NCBI GenBank assembly: GCA_012519085.1
Contig: JAAYQX010000016.1
Location: 1 to 44,768, forward strand
Direction: 5' to 3'
Origin: Clostridiaceae bacterium
GTDB taxonomy: Bacteria > Bacillota > Clostridia > Saccharofermentanales > DTU023
Length of the DNA stretch: 44,768 nucleotides
Shown here: positions 9,726 to 21,003 of the stretch, piece after piece
How positions within the stretch are numbered: the first letter of the stretch is position 1
Layout: each line of letters opens with the position of its first letter
Translations under genes and position numbers: made by a program
The notes under the pieces: generated by a model
Databases searched by the model: none
What the model was told of the DNA's origin: nothing
The model's input: the letters and a program-made list of their open reading frames with translations, nothing else

Positions 9726-9809
9726 ATTTACCAGGTAAATTCCGAATGTGATTAATATCCTACCACTATATCTTGTGGTCTACGATATAAAAACCACAAC
9801 AACTCGTAG
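9726..9809. promoter_or_regulatory. Putative NrdR-box pair (CCACTATATCTTGTGG at 9763-9778; weaker CCACAACAACTCGTAG at 9794-9809) plus a 15-bp palindrome ATTTACCAGGTAAAT at 9726-9740
   Basis: First box matches 13/16 of the NrdR consensus ACACWATATATWGTGT; second starts exactly 31 bp away; both are upstream of nrdJ. Confidence 0.6.
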
Positions 9810-9933
9810 CAAAACGCTGTCTGTGAGATTACATTTTAATTACAATACGTCTCCTAGGAGTTTTGATCTGGATGTCATGACTTCCTGGCTTCATTACCGT
9901 GTGGGCGATTTCACTATGTGATACAATTTTCTC

Positions 9934-10533
9934 ATGCAACAGAAAAACCCCGGTAAACATAGTGGCAAGGATAAGAATTATCTGACTTTATTCACTTCGA
10001 CTCTGATGCTGTCCGCCTTTACTTTTGGCGGCGGCTATGTGATTGTGCCGCTGATGCGCAAACGTTTCGTCGAGGAGTTGGACTGGATTGCAGAACAGGA
10101 GATGCTGGATATTATCTGCATTGCCCAGTCAGCACCCGGAGCAATAGCTGTCAATGCTTCCCTGCTGCTGGGTTATCGTTTGCGCGGTTTTATCGGAGCT
10201 ATGATCACTTTGCTGGGAACTGTGCTGCCACCCCTGTTCAGCATCACGGTCATTACCTATTTTTATGAGATTTTCCGTACCAATCAGATTGTAGCTGCCG
10301 CTCTGTACGGTATGCAGGCGGGAGTGGCAGCTATTATCGCAGATGTAGTTCTGACAATGGGCAGCAGTATTATTAAAGGTAAGAACTGGGGCGACTATCT
10401 GATCATGGCCGGGGCTTTTGTCACCGCCCTGGTCGCCGGAATTTCCGTCTCTTATATCATTCTGGCTTGCGGAGTGATCGGAGCTGTCCGCTTCCTCTGG
10501 CAGAACCGCCGGCGGGGAAAGGAGCCAGTCTGA
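9934..10533 (+). CDS. chrA: Chromate transporter, short-chain CHR-domain protein
   Basis: FTFGGGYVIVPLMRKRFVEELDWI...IAQSAPGAIAVNASLLLGYRLRG, CHR-family motifs. Confidence 0.88.
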   Translation: MQQKNPGKHSGKDKNYLTLFTSTLMLSAFTFGGGYVIVPLMRKRFVEELDWIAEQEMLDIICIAQSAPGAIAVNASLLLGYRLRGFIGAMITLLGTVLPPLFSITVITYFYEIFRTNQIVAAALYGMQAGVAAIIADVVLTMGSSIIKGKNWGDYLIMAGAFVTALVAGISVSYIILACGVIGAVRFLWQNRRRGKEPV

Positions 10534-11096
10534 TGCTATATCTCCAGCTTTTCCTCAGCTTTGTCAAAATAGGTATGTTGAGTTTCGGCGGCGGCTATGC
10601 GGTCTTACCTTTAATCCAAGAGGAAATAGTGCGCAATCAGCATTGGCTGACGGCGTCGGAATATCTCGATGTGCTGACCATCTCTCAGATGACCCCCGGC
10701 CCGATCGCCATCAATGCAGCCAGTTTCGTCGGCACTAAGATGGCCGGCATCCCCGGCTCAATCTTAGCTACGGCCGGCTGTGTAACGCCTTCTGCCATAA
10801 TCATTTCTTTTCTGGCCTGGTTCTATTTTAAGTATAGGGATCAAGGACTGATCCAAGGTATTATGAGCGGCTTGCGACCGGCAGTAGTCGCACTGATCGC
10901 GGTTGCCGGCTATTCGCTGATCATCACTGCCCTCTGGGGCGGTCAGGCTGATCTGCTCCTGAGCAATCTGGACCGGCAGGCCCTGGCCATCCTGGCCGGA
11001 TCTTTCATCCTGCTGCGCACCAAGCTGATCAAGCCGATTGCGGCCATTTTGCTTTCGGGCGCAGCGGGGGTACTGATTCATTTTCTCGGCAGTTGA
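10533..11096 (+). CDS. chrA: Chromate transporter, second short-chain CHR-domain protein
   Basis: Start ATG overlaps upstream stop (TGATG); SFGGGYAVLPLIQEEIV...ISQMTPGPIAINAASFVGTKMAG; the ORF-track start at 10467 would overlap the first gene. Confidence 0.88.
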   Translation: MLYLQLFLSFVKIGMLSFGGGYAVLPLIQEEIVRNQHWLTASEYLDVLTISQMTPGPIAINAASFVGTKMAGIPGSILATAGCVTPSAIIISFLAWFYFKYRDQGLIQGIMSGLRPAVVALIAVAGYSLIITALWGGQADLLLSNLDRQALAILAGSFILLRTKLIKPIAAILLSGAAGVLIHFLGS

Positions 11097-11111
11097 GTTT
11101 TATAGATCAGG

Positions 11112-12506
11112 TCAGTTCCGGCGAATCCGCCGCCAGAGCTGGCGGGGCAGCATCTCTTTTTGTTCCAGCAGATTGAGCATAGGCACAAAAACAATGGCCA
11201 CCAGGCCGCCGGAGAGGCCGTTATTGTAGAGATTGACACCGCAATGCAGCGCAGAAACCCGGCCTACGAATGTCATATGGATCATGCCGGCCAGCACACC
11301 AGGGATAAAGCCGAAATGGCCGGCCAGCGGCGCCAGATTTGTGCCCAGCAGACCGTAGATAACAGCATTGGTGGGCAAGATATCGGCGCCGGACAATAGA
11401 ATGGTCAAATGAACGCCGATCATGATAGGCAGGATATTGCGCGGATGCTTGCCATAGGCGGCAAAGCCGACCACACTGAGTATGGCACCCATGATCGGGC
11501 CGTTGAGATAGCCGGCGATGAGCAGTGCATAGGCCATAGCGGCCAGGCCGGAAAGACTCATATTGATCAGGGTCAAACCGATGCCGCAATCATCCACATA
11601 GTCGCTAACCAGTCGCCCTGAGGCTTTCAGTAACCGGCCATAGGTCGGAACAAGACCGTCCTGATCTTCATTTTGCCCTTGCGGCGTCCGTTCTTGCTCA
11701 ACCGTCGGAGCCAAAAACCTGGTTAGGATACCTAGTATCAGCAAAGCCAGCAGCACAGCCGCCAGCCAGATAATCAAAAACGGCGACTTCATCTCATAGA
11801 CTATCTGCGGCCGTATAAAATCGGCGCCGGCAAAGCTCAATATCGAAACAACCACCGCGCTGTAAAGACCGGCGGCAAGTCCCATATTGTACAGGCTGTA
11901 GCCCTGATGGAAGTCTCCTATGACTGCAGTCAGCGACGGCAAGATGAATCCTGTTGCCACACCCAGCAGACAGGCATAAATAAGACCCGCCCAGAGCGGC
12001 AGGTCAAAATGAAAGGCGACTTGTGATACCAACGGCCCCAGACAGGCTCCAAATAGAGATTGCAATACCAGGTCGCGGAAATCACGGCGGAAAACCAGAG
12101 AAAATAGCAGAACTCCCAGTGAAATCGGCAGTGCGCTGAAAAGATTTTTGCCAAAGAGCGAGAAGCCCGACAACATAAAAAAAGCAGCCAGAACAGTGCC
12201 GCGCAAGCGTATGCCGGACAATTTCAGAACCAGCAAGTAGAACAAAGTCATCAGACCGGCATTGAAGAGGGCTGTGCCGGGACTTGCCAGTTCCATATAA
12301 TCTGTGAGCAGAGCAGATGGGGCATAGAAGATTCTTTGCAGACCGGATATCAAAGTGCCGGGTGATTCGCTTAGAAGGCCGGTCACGAGCAGGAGCAGAG
12401 AATAGGAAAATAAAAGCCAGCCAATGACTCTCTCATTGAACCTGAGCTTCAGGGAAGATGGGCTTGGCTTGGCGTCCGGATAATTGTTCTTCGTCAGCAA
12501 TTTCAC
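11112..12506 (-). CDS. DUF1576-type polytopic membrane protein
   Basis: 464 aa, very hydrophobic, repeated Gly-rich TM segments; resemblance to DUF1576 from memory only. Confidence 0.65.
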   Translation of the reverse strand: MKLLTKNNYPDAKPSPSSLKLRFNERVIGWLLFSYSLLLLVTGLLSESPGTLISGLQRIFYAPSALLTDYMELASPGTALFNAGLMTLFYLLVLKLSGIRLRGTVLAAFFMLSGFSLFGKNLFSALPISLGVLLFSLVFRRDFRDLVLQSLFGACLGPLVSQVAFHFDLPLWAGLIYACLLGVATGFILPSLTAVIGDFHQGYSLYNMGLAAGLYSAVVVSILSFAGADFIRPQIVYEMKSPFLIIWLAAVLLALLILGILTRFLAPTVEQERTPQGQNEDQDGLVPTYGRLLKASGRLVSDYVDDCGIGLTLINMSLSGLAAMAYALLIAGYLNGPIMGAILSVVGFAAYGKHPRNILPIMIGVHLTILLSGADILPTNAVIYGLLGTNLAPLAGHFGFIPGVLAGMIHMTFVGRVSALHCGVNLYNNGLSGGLVAIVFVPMLNLLEQKEMLPRQLWRRIRRN

Positions 12507-12531
12507 CGGCCTCCTATGACTATCGGTGCAC

Positions 12532-15027
12532 TTATTCTTTGGTCTCGGCGGCAGGCAATAGTGCCTGTTCCAGAACTTGGTCCATATGGTCGACTAGGAC
12601 AATATTCATTTTCTTCAGTACCGTATCCGGAATTTCTTCCAGGTCGCGTTTGTTTTCTGCAGGCATCAGGATCGTCTTGATGCCGGCTCGCTTGGCTGCG
12701 ACCGCCTTTTCCTTCAGTCCGCCGACTGACAGTACCCGGCCGCGCAAAGTGATTTCGCCTGTCATGGCCAAATCGTATTTCACTGCTCGCTTGGTGAGAG
12801 CCGATGCCAGCGCAGTGGCGATAGTAATGCCCGCGGAAGGACCGTCTTTAGGAATGGCTCCGGCCGGGATATGGATATGGATATCCGACTTTCTGATCTG
12901 GTCCGGCTCCAGGCCCAGTTCCTCACTGCGGCTGCGAATATAGGTCAGCGCGGCGGCAGCGGATTCTTTCATAATATCGCCCAGTTGACCGGTCAGCTGT
13001 AAATTGCCTTCGCCCGGCAGGACGTTTACTTCAATCGTCAAGGTATCGCCGCCGGCATAAGTCCAGGCCAGACCTGTCACCATGCCTACCCGGTCGCGGC
13101 GGTCTATGACATCATAGGTGTACCGTCTGGTGCCTATCATTTCTTCCAGCTTTTGCTGTGTGATCCGAATGCAGTCGGCATTGGTCTCAGCAATTTCAAT
13201 GGCGGCCCGGCGACACAAATGAGCCAGTTCGCGTTCGAGCTGACGGACTCCCGCTTCTCTGGTATACCAGCTGATCGTTTTGGCGATAGCTCCTCTGGTC
13301 ATATGGACCTGCTTTGGACTCAGACCGTGTTGTTCCAACTGTCTGGGCAAGAGATGACGGCGAGCGATCTCAATTTTTTCCTCTTCGGTATAGCCCGAGA
13401 CCTCAATCACTTCCATCCGGTCGTACAGAGGGTCGGGAATACGGTCGCCGTTGTTGGCGGTAGTAATAAACAGCACCTGAGACAAGTCATAGGGGAACTC
13501 GACATAATGATCGCGGAATTTGTTATTTTGTTCAGGATCCAGAACCTCCAGCAATGCTGACGAGGGATCTCCTCTGTAGTCAGATCCGAGTTTATCGATT
13601 TCGTCCAGTAGGAAGAGCGGATTGTCAGTTCCGACCTGGCGAATACCCTGGATCACTCTGCCGGGCATAGCACCGATATAGGTACGGCGATGCCCTCTAA
13701 TCTCAGCCTCATCTTTGATGCCACCCAATGACATGCTCACATAGCGGCGGCCAAGTGTCTCGGCAATCGCCTTGGCAATAGATGTTTTTCCTGTTCCCGG
13801 CGGCCCAACGAAGCACAGAATCGGGCTTCTGATCCCCGCCTGATCCTGCCGATCAAGTTGTAGCTTCCTGACCGCAAGATACTCCATGATGCGCTCCTTG
13901 AGCTTTTTCATGCCGTAGTGATCGCGATCCAGTATTTTTCTGGCCGTTTTCAGATCCAGATGTTCTTCATCAATGCGCCCGAAAGGCAACTCAAGCAGAA
14001 GCTCGATCCAGTTGCGCTGCACGGTGGCCTCGGGAAAGCTAGGTGGAATTCTGCTGAAGCGGTCGATCTCTTTGCGGATTTTTTCTTTATATTCATCCGG
14101 CATTTGACTCTGCTCTAATTTCTTAAGCATTTCATTGCGATCGTCAAGCATTTCGGTTTCATCGTCTCCGCCCAGCTCACTTTGGATGGTACGGATCTGC
14201 TCTCTAAGGAAATACTCGCGCTGACTGCGGTTGATCTTCGTTTTGACCTTTTCGTCGAGTTGCCGCTCGATCTTGCTTAGCTCGCTCTCGCGCTGGATAT
14301 AATTGAGCATAAGCTCCACTCTTTGGGATAAATTGTTGCTTTCCAGCAGGCCCTGCTGTTCCTGACCGCTCAGCGGCAAAAGATGACTGAGATGATTGAC
14401 AATAACATCCGGGTCGGAGGATTCCTCCAGCATAGCCTGGGGTTCCGGTGCAATCTTGCCGGACTGTTCGGCATAGTTGCTGAAGCGCTTGATTAGACTC
14501 CTGGCCGCTGCCAGTTTCCAGTTGGCACTCTCTTCCTCGGTGGGCAGATCCGTATATGGGACGGTGACAGCCCTGAAATACGGAGTCAGTTTGTTATAGC
14601 GGATGATCTTAACTCTTTCCAGCCCCTCGACCAGGATTTTGAACATATTGTCCGGCAGCTCCAGAAGTTGGCGGACACGACCTCGTATCGCAATACGATG
14701 AATCTCATCCTGTTTAGGATCTTCCTTCAACATATCCTTCTGCATGGCCAGAATTAGCTCCTGCCCTGATTTCATAGCTTCTCTCAAGGCTTCAACGGAT
14801 GCTGCGCGTCCGATATCCAGCGACACGGTCACTCCGGGGAAGACAATAATCCCCCGCAGAGGAATCAAAGGTAGAGCGCTCATCTTCTTTACCTGGCTGA
14901 TTTTAGTAGTTCCCCCGGGCCTGTTGCCGGGGCTAACCTTCCCGCCTTCGTCACTGCCGGATTTATCTTCAATTGCAGGATCTCGGTCTGTTAATTTCTC
15001 GTTATTGTTTTCTTTGTTGTCTTTCAT
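12532..15027 (-). CDS. lon: ATP-dependent Lon protease
   Basis: [77 protein letters not shown], catalytic [17 protein letters not shown]; likely start [10 protein letters not shown] at 15027 with SD gaggagca; the ORF-track extension to 15276 overlaps tuf. Confidence 0.96.
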   Translation of the reverse strand: MKDNKENNNEKLTDRDPAIEDKSGSDEGGKVSPGNRPGGTTKISQVKKMSALPLIPLRGIIVFPGVTVSLDIGRAASVEALREAMKSGQELILAMQKDMLKEDPKQDEIHRIAIRGRVRQLLELPDNMFKILVEGLERVKIIRYNKLTPYFRAVTVPYTDLPTEEESANWKLAAARSLIKRFSNYAEQSGKIAPEPQAMLEESSDPDVIVNHLSHLLPLSGQEQQGLLESNNLSQRVELMLNYIQRESELSKIERQLDEKVKTKINRSQREYFLREQIRTIQSELGGDDETEMLDDRNEMLKKLEQSQMPDEYKEKIRKEIDRFSRIPPSFPEATVQRNWIELLLELPFGRIDEEHLDLKTARKILDRDHYGMKKLKERIMEYLAVRKLQLDRQDQAGIRSPILCFVGPPGTGKTSIAKAIAETLGRRYVSMSLGGIKDEAEIRGHRRTYIGAMPGRVIQGIRQVGTDNPLFLLDEIDKLGSDYRGDPSSALLEVLDPEQNNKFRDHYVEFPYDLSQVLFITTANNGDRIPDPLYDRMEVIEVSGYTEEEKIEIARRHLLPRQLEQHGLSPKQVHMTRGAIAKTISWYTREAGVRQLERELAHLCRRAAIEIAETNADCIRITQQKLEEMIGTRRYTYDVIDRRDRVGMVTGLAWTYAGGDTLTIEVNVLPGEGNLQLTGQLGDIMKESAAAALTYIRSRSEELGLEPDQIRKSDIHIHIPAGAIPKDGPSAGITIATALASALTKRAVKYDLAMTGEITLRGRVLSVGGLKEKAVAAKRAGIKTILMPAENKRDLEEIPDTVLKKMNIVLVDHMDQVLEQALLPAAETKE

Positions 15028-15088
15028 AATTGCTCCTCGGTAGAAACAAATAATGTCAAATCCTATACTTTCGCTTCTTTGGAAGAAC

Positions 15089-15094
15089 ATTATA
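15089..15094 (-). promoter_or_regulatory. Candidate extended -10 promoter element for lon (TGGTATAAT on minus strand)
   Basis: TG-n-TATAAT about 65 nt upstream of lon start; no good -35. Confidence 0.4.
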
Positions 15095-15127
15095 CCATTA
15101 GAAAATGCCGGAATAGTAAATATCGAT

Positions 15128-15152
15128 AAAAAAGGGGACTCATATGAGCCCC
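15128..15152 (-). terminator. Intrinsic terminator downstream of tuf
   Basis: Minus strand GGGGCTCATATGAGTCCCCTTTTTT: GC-rich stem followed by T-tract. Confidence 0.8.
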
Positions 15153-15229
15153 CTATGCAAACGTTTTGTTTGATCGGCAGCGCGCAGTGCCGGCTGTGAT
15201 CAAACGGTTTATGTAATGCCGCGACCAGC

Positions 15230-16432
15230 TTAGTCGAGGATCTTGGAAACGGTTCCGGAACCGACTGTACGGCCACCTTCGCGGATAGCGAACTTCAGAC
15301 CCGGCTCAATGGCGATAGGTGTGATCAGCTCGACAGAGATGGTGACGTGGTCGCCGGGCATACACATTTCAACGCCCTCGGGCAGCTTGGCAACGCCGGT
15401 AACGTCGGTGGTGCGGAAGTAGAACTGCGGACGATAGCCGTCGAAGAACGGTTTGTGGCGTCCACCCTCATCTTTGGTCAGAACATAGACCTGACCCTCG
15501 AACTTATAGTGGGGGTGGATGGTACCGGGCTTGGCTACAACCTGGCCGCGCTGGATTTCTGAACGCTGGACACCACGCAGCAGCAGACCGATATTGTCGC
15601 CGGCCTCTGCCTGATCCAGAATCTTTCTGAACATTTCAACGCCGGTGACAACGGTTTTATGCGGTTCGTCACTCAGACCGACGATCTCAACATTGTCACC
15701 GATTCTGACCACACCGCGCTCGACACGACCGGTGGCCACAGTACCGCGTCCGGTAATGGTGAAGACGTCCTCAACCGGCATGGCGAAGGGCAGATCGGTC
15801 GGACGGGCAGGTGTCGGGATGAATTCGTCAACAGCTGCCATGAGTTCGAGTATAGGAGCATAGACCGGATCACTGGCATCTTCAGAGCTGCTCTCCAGTG
15901 CCAACAGCGCGGAGCCGCGGATGATCGGTGTATCGTCGCCGGGGAATTCGTACTCGTTCAGCAAGTCACGGATTTCCATTTCAACCAGCTCCAGAAGCTC
16001 TTCGTCATCGACCTGGTCACATTTGTTCATGAACACGACGATGGCCGGGACACCAACCTGGCGAGCCAAAAGGATATGCTCTCTGGTCTGAGGCATCGGG
16101 CCATCAGCAGCGGATACAACAAGAATTGCGCCGTCCATCTGTGCGGCACCGGTGATCATGTTTTTGATATAGTCAGCATGGCCGGGGCAGTCGACGTGAG
16201 CATAGTGGCGATTTTCGGTTTCGTACTCAACGTGGGTCGAGGTAATTGTGATACCACGGGCTCTCTCTTCCGGTGCTTTGTCGATAGCTGCATAGTCGGT
16301 AAAAGCAGCTCCGCCCTGCATGGCCAGCACTTTTGTGATGGCAGCTGTCAGAGTTGTTTTACCATGGTCAACGTGACCAATTGTTCCAACGTTAACATGG
16401 GGTTTTGTTCTCTCAAATCTTTCTTTGCCCAT
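15230..16432 (-). CDS. tuf: Translation elongation factor Tu
   Basis: [36 protein letters not shown], full-length EF-Tu. Confidence 0.99.
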   Translation of the reverse strand: MGKERFERTKPHVNVGTIGHVDHGKTTLTAAITKVLAMQGGAAFTDYAAIDKAPEERARGITITSTHVEYETENRHYAHVDCPGHADYIKNMITGAAQMDGAILVVSAADGPMPQTREHILLARQVGVPAIVVFMNKCDQVDDEELLELVEMEIRDLLNEYEFPGDDTPIIRGSALLALESSSEDASDPVYAPILELMAAVDEFIPTPARPTDLPFAMPVEDVFTITGRGTVATGRVERGVVRIGDNVEIVGLSDEPHKTVVTGVEMFRKILDQAEAGDNIGLLLRGVQRSEIQRGQVVAKPGTIHPHYKFEGQVYVLTKDEGGRHKPFFDGYRPQFYFRTTDVTGVAKLPEGVEMCMPGDHVTISVELITPIAIEPGLKFAIREGGRTVGSGTVSKILD

Positions 16433-16489
16433 TACTATTTAATCCTCCTAATGGTTTTAAGTATTATTTATAAATGTGCATCACTAACT

Positions 16490-16517
16490 ATTTTACACGA
16501 TTATTCTTAATTAGCAA
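16490..16517 (-). promoter_or_regulatory. Candidate internal promoter for tuf (TTGCTA-N16-TAAAAT)
   Basis: -35 16512-16517, -10 16490-16495 on minus strand, in the fusA-tuf intergenic region. Confidence 0.4.
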
Positions 16518-16561
16518 CGCTTAGGCAGTCCTGCGGGCTGCCTTGGGATCTACATACGGCC

Positions 16562-18628
16562 TTATCTGGCCAATTGTTCATATACAGAGGCCGGAACTTC
16601 TTCGAAATGACTGGTTTGCATGACGAAGACGCCGCGACCCTGTGTGCGTGACCGGAGTGATGTCGCATAGCCGAACATCTCGGACAGGGGCACAAAGGCG
16701 GAGATGCGCTGTGCATTGGTCAGTGCCACCATGCCTGTGATCTGTCCGCGCCGTGAGCTGATATCTCCGAGCACATCGCCCAAATACTCGTCGGGCACCG
16801 TAATATCGACTTTCATCACCGGCTCGAGGATGATTGGGGACGCCTTGAGACAGGCTTCCTTGAATGCCATAGAACCTGCGATCTTAAAAGCCATTTCAGA
16901 TGAGTCCACCTCGTGATATGAGCCGTCCAGCAATCTGACTTTGACATCAACGACAGGATAACCGGCAATAACGCCGCCGTTCATAGCATCTTGGATGCCG
17001 GCATCCACAGCCGGGATATACTCCCTGGGAATAACGCCGCCGACGATCTTGTTCTCAAATACATAGCCGGCACCGGGCTCATTGGGTTCGATTTCAATGA
17101 CACAATGGCCATATTGACCGTGACCGCCGCTCTGACGGACGAAACGGCCCTCGCCCTTGCCGCTGCCGGTGATTGACTCACGATAAGCGACCTGTGGTTT
17201 CCCGACATTAGCCTCAACTTTGAATTCACGGAACAGGCGGTCAACAATGATATCGAGATGGAGCTCGCCCATGCCCGAGATTAATGTCTGACCGGTCTCT
17301 GTTTCAGTATGAGTTCTGAAAGTCGGATCCTCTTCCGATAATTTAGCCAGAGCAACTATCATCTTATCCTGGCTGGCCTTTGATTTCGGCTCAATGGCTA
17401 CCGAAATGACCGGCTCCGGGAAGTCCATGGATTCCAAGATGATCGGCTCCTGCTCAAAGCAGAGTGTATCTCCGGTCGATGTATCGCGCAGCCCGACGGC
17501 GGCGGCGATATCTCCGGCATAGACTTCGTCCAGTTCTGATCTGTGATTGGCATGCATCTGCAAAATCCGGCCAATGCGTTCTCTCTTGCCCTTAGTGGCA
17601 TTCAGTACATATGAACCTGATTTCAAAGAGCCGCTGTAGACCCGGAAAAATGCCAGCTTGCCAACATATGGATCGGTCATGATTTTAAAGGCCAAAGCTG
17701 AAAATGGCGCCTTATCGTCTGCAGGCCTGGTTTCCTCCTCGCCTGTCTTGGGATGAGTACCGATCACATCCGCAATATCCAGTGGAGACGGCATATAGTC
17801 AACGATCGCATCCAACACCAGCTGCACACCCTTGTTTTTATAGGATGAGCCGCAGGTGACAGGAATAATCTCGGTGGCGATGGTTGCTTTGCGCAGGGCA
17901 GCTTTCAGCTCCGGGACCGTGATCTCTTCTTCGCCCAGGAATTTGTTGGCCAGATCATCATCGGTTTCCGCAATGGCCTCAACCATCTTTGCACGCCATT
18001 CTACGGCCTCTGCCTGATATTCCTGCGGAATTTCCGACTCGGTAACAGTGACGCCAAGATCCTCATCGGCATATATTTCGGCTTTCATATTCATCAGATC
18101 GATGATGCCGCGGAAACTATCTTCAATACCGATCGGCAATTGGATCGGTACGGCATTGGTGCCCAGACGCTCTTTCATCATGGCGACGACATTGTGGAAA
18201 TCTGCGCCAACCATATCCATCTTATTGATATAAGCCATGCGCGGAACATGGTAATTGTCCGCCTGGCGCCAAACTGTCTCGGTCTGTGGTTCAACACCGC
18301 CTTTGGCGCAAAGCACTGTGACCGCACCATCCAGCACGCGCAGCGAGCGCTCTACCTCAACTGTGAAGTCCACATGGCCGGGGGTATCGATGATATTGAC
18401 TCGACAGCCTTTCCACTGGGCGGTTGTAGCAGCGGACGTAATTGTGATTCCACGTTCCTGCTCCTGCTCCATCCAGTCCATGGTGGCAGCTCCCTCATGG
18501 GTCTCCCCCAGACGGTGGATTCTGCCTGTATAGTAGAGAATCCGCTCCGTAGTGGTGGTCTTACCAGCGTCTATATGCGCCATGATGCCGATATTTCGTG
18601 TATTCTCTAATGAGAATTCTCTTGGCAT
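16562..18628 (-). CDS. fusA: Translation elongation factor G
   Basis: [42 protein letters not shown], full-length EF-G. Confidence 0.99.
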   Translation of the reverse strand: MPREFSLENTRNIGIMAHIDAGKTTTTERILYYTGRIHRLGETHEGAATMDWMEQEQERGITITSAATTAQWKGCRVNIIDTPGHVDFTVEVERSLRVLDGAVTVLCAKGGVEPQTETVWRQADNYHVPRMAYINKMDMVGADFHNVVAMMKERLGTNAVPIQLPIGIEDSFRGIIDLMNMKAEIYADEDLGVTVTESEIPQEYQAEAVEWRAKMVEAIAETDDDLANKFLGEEEITVPELKAALRKATIATEIIPVTCGSSYKNKGVQLVLDAIVDYMPSPLDIADVIGTHPKTGEEETRPADDKAPFSALAFKIMTDPYVGKLAFFRVYSGSLKSGSYVLNATKGKRERIGRILQMHANHRSELDEVYAGDIAAAVGLRDTSTGDTLCFEQEPIILESMDFPEPVISVAIEPKSKASQDKMIVALAKLSEEDPTFRTHTETETGQTLISGMGELHLDIIVDRLFREFKVEANVGKPQVAYRESITGSGKGEGRFVRQSGGHGQYGHCVIEIEPNEPGAGYVFENKIVGGVIPREYIPAVDAGIQDAMNGGVIAGYPVVDVKVRLLDGSYHEVDSSEMAFKIAGSMAFKEACLKASPIILEPVMKVDITVPDEYLGDVLGDISSRRGQITGMVALTNAQRISAFVPLSEMFGYATSLRSRTQGRGVFVMQTSHFEEVPASVYEQLAR

Positions 18629-18763
18629 TGCGTGTTAACTCCTTCTTATCCTGCTGAAACTTCTTCATATTTTTGACCGTTGTGGTTCCGGTTCAGCCTG
18701 CTGATATAATCATTTAATCTTGTAGCAGTCGGCCCGAACCGTTACGGTCTTCAGTTCAGCCTC

Positions 18764-19234
18764 TTACCATCTGTAATGGGCAAAAGCACGGTTGGCTTCT
18801 GCCATACGATGCATCTCTTCTTTACGTCTGAATGCAGCGCCTTGCTGATTAAAAGCATCCAACAATTCAGCTGCCAGACGATCTTTCATCGTGCGCTCAC
18901 TGCGTGCGCGCGCAGCATTTACTATCCAGCGCAAAGCCAGCGTTTGACGGCGTTCCGGACGAACTTCAATCGGAACTTGATAGTTTGAACCGCCAACACG
19001 GCGCGCTTTTACTTCCAGCATTGGCATTACATTTTCCAGTGCTTTGTTGAAAACTTCGATTGCTTCCTGACCGGATTTTTCGGCGACCTGGTCAAAAGCT
19101 CCGTAGACAATGCGCTGAGCCAGCCCTTTCTTCCCATCTAACATGACATTGTTCACCAGCTTGCTGACGCGAACATCATGATATACAGGATCGGGCAGTA
19201 CCTCTCTTTTAGGCACGTGACCTTTTCTTGGCAC
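18764..19234 (-). CDS. rpsG: 30S ribosomal protein S7
   Basis: [46 protein letters not shown]. Confidence 0.98.
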   Translation of the reverse strand: MPRKGHVPKREVLPDPVYHDVRVSKLVNNVMLDGKKGLAQRIVYGAFDQVAEKSGQEAIEVFNKALENVMPMLEVKARRVGGSNYQVPIEVRPERRQTLALRWIVNAARARSERTMKDRLAAELLDAFNQQGAAFRRKEEMHRMAEANRAFAHYRW

Positions 19235-19375
19235 TTGTCTTCCCTCCTTTCATGATTATGCGGGTCTTTCACCCGAAATCACAGGTACTCACGATTTGGA
19301 CCGTGTTGTGCCGAGTCACGCTTGTCTGAGACAAGGAGTGTACCGAACACATAAGTCCAACCGAATACAGACTGC

Positions 19376-19801
19376 TTACCTGGTCTTGGCAGCCTTCGGT
19401 TTTTTGGTGCCGTACTTGGAACGGCCCTGCAGACGCGAATTCACTCCCGCCGCATCAAGCGTCCCGCGCACGACATGATAACGTACGCCGGGCAAATCCT
19501 TAACACGACCGCCGCGGATCAGTACCACACTATGCTCTTGCAAATTATGGCCGATCCCCGGTATATAAGCGAACACTTCAAACTGATTTGTCAAACGAAC
19601 TCTGGCTACTTTGCGCAGCGCCGAATTCGGCTTCTTGGGAGTGGTAGTCTTGACAACTGTGCAGACTCCGCGCTTCTGCGGTGAAGGATATGTGCTGGTC
19701 CGCCTCTTCAGCGTATTCAGCCCTACCTGCAGCGCAGGTGATCCGGACTTAAAAGTCCTTTTCTGGCGTCCCTGTTTCACCAACTGGTTGAACGTAGGCA
19801 T
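19376..19801 (-). CDS. rpsL: 30S ribosomal protein S12
   Basis: [15 protein letters not shown]...[19 protein letters not shown]...[16 protein letters not shown]; start at MPTFNQ (19801) with SD aaaggaggt. Confidence 0.98.
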   Translation of the reverse strand: MPTFNQLVKQGRQKRTFKSGSPALQVGLNTLKRRTSTYPSPQKRGVCTVVKTTTPKKPNSALRKVARVRLTNQFEVFAYIPGIGHNLQEHSVVLIRGGRVKDLPGVRYHVVRGTLDAAGVNSRLQGRSKYGTKKPKAAKTR

Positions 19802-19874
19802 CCCTGTACCTCCTTTCATAATAGTCAAATACCGCCTTCGTTGCGCTCACTGAAGTTCAGAATTTTACGCACTC

Positions 19875-19894
19875 AAAAACCTGCCTTGGGCAGG
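19875..19894 (-). terminator. Promoter-proximal terminator/attenuator hairpin in rpsL leader
   Basis: Minus strand CCTGCC-CAA-GGCAGG-TTTTT just downstream of the predicted rpsL promoter. Confidence 0.6.
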
Positions 19895-19907
19895 CGAACG
19901 GAAAATC

Positions 19908-19936
19908 AGTATAACATTTGCGATTCGTCTTGTAAA
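19908..19936 (-). promoter_or_regulatory. Predicted sigma-A promoter of the rpsL-rpsG-fusA(-tuf) operon
   Basis: Minus strand TTTACA-N17-TATACT (-35 19931-19936, -10 19908-19913). Confidence 0.7.
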
Positions 19937-19947
19937 CGGTCCGCCTG

Positions 19948-20002
19948 AAAAAAATACCGTGGGCCGCCTATTTCGCTCAATCTTTTGGCTAATAGGCGGC
20001 CC
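19948..20002 (-). terminator. Intrinsic terminator of the opp-type operon
   Basis: Perfect 12-bp inverted repeat GGGCCGCCTATT...AATAGGCGGCCC (19961-20002) followed on the minus strand by a run of 7 T a few nt downstream. Confidence 0.8.
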
Positions 20003-20034
20003 TATGCAGTTCAACTTCTTTATACAGCTGCGGT

Positions 20035-21003
20035 TCAGACTTTGAAACAGGCCACATTATGGCCCGGTGCCACTTCCCTTAGGGGCGGCATCTGTTCGCG
20101 GCAGACCTGATCCGCGAGCGGACAGCGGCTGACGAAGCGGCAGATAGCAGGCGGATTGATCGGGCTGGCGACCTCGCCGGTCACTACTCGGCGCTTTTTA
20201 CGCCTGACCAGTTCAGGATCGGCAATCGGAATTGACGACAGGAGAACTTGCGTATACGGATGCAGGGGATTCCGGTATAACTCTTCAGACACTGCCTCCT
20301 CTACAATCGTTCCCAGATACATCACGATCACCCGATCGGAAATATACTTCACCACACTGAGATCGTGCGCAATGAACAGATAGGTCAGACCCAGATCCTG
20401 CTGTGACTTCTTCAGCATATTCAGAACCTGAGCCTGGATCGACACATCCAGCGCCGAAATCGGCTCATCGCAAACAATAAACTCCGGATCCACGGACAGT
20501 GCGCGGGCAATACCGATGCGCTGCTTCTGCCCGCCGGAGAACTCATGTGGAAAACGCGACATATGATCCTTATTCAATCCCACCTTGCGCAGGAGGACTT
20601 CAATCCGATCATCCAGCTCGCTGGACTTGGCCAGATCGTGGATCCTCATACCCGCGCCGACAATATCTTTGACCGTCATCCTGGGATTCAAAGACGAATG
20701 CGGATTCTGGAAAATCATCTGCGCCCGCTTACGGTACTGCATATCCTCCTCCGGCGTAAAAGTAAAAACATCTTTCCCGCCGTAATATACATTGCCCGTG
20801 TTAGGAGTATATAATTTCAGGATCGTGCGCCCGGTTGTTGACTTGCCGCAACCGGATTCACCGACCAGACCGACAGTCTCACCGCGGTGGATCTTAAAAT
20901 TGATATGATCAACCGCTTTCAGTACTTTATCTCGCGAAATGCGGAAATACTGGGAGAGGTCATTGACTTCCAACAATACTTCTCGGTTTGTTTGATTGCT
21001 CAT
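20035..21003 (-). CDS. oppF: Oligopeptide/dipeptide ABC transporter ATP-binding protein (OppF/DppF-like)
   Basis: [55 protein letters not shown]-terminal [19 protein letters not shown]. Confidence 0.93.
   Translation of the reverse strand: MSNQTNREVLLEVNDLSQYFRISRDKVLKAVDHINFKIHRGETVGLVGESGCGKSTTGRTILKLYTPNTGNVYYGGKDVFTFTPEEDMQYRKRAQMIFQNPHSSLNPRMTVKDIVGAGMRIHDLAKSSELDDRIEVLLRKVGLNKDHMSRFPHEFSGGQKQRIGIARALSVDPEFIVCDEPISALDVSIQAQVLNMLKKSQQDLGLTYLFIAHDLSVVKYISDRVIVMYLGTIVEEAVSEELYRNPLHPYTQVLLSSIPIADPELVRRKKRRVVTGEVASPINPPAICRFVSRCPLADQVCREQMPPLREVAPGHNVACFKV

Noticed and set aside
9655-9933. Possible cobalamin riboswitch upstream of nrdJ
   Set aside because: No B12-box-like conserved sequence seen and the region is short; NrdR-like boxes explain it better
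15028-15276. N-terminal extension of Lon overlapping tuf
   Set aside because: Would overlap tuf and cross its terminator; [10 protein letters not shown] at 15027 has a good SD
15659-16510. 283-aa plus-strand ORF opposite tuf
   Set aside because: Antisense shadow of EF-Tu codon bias
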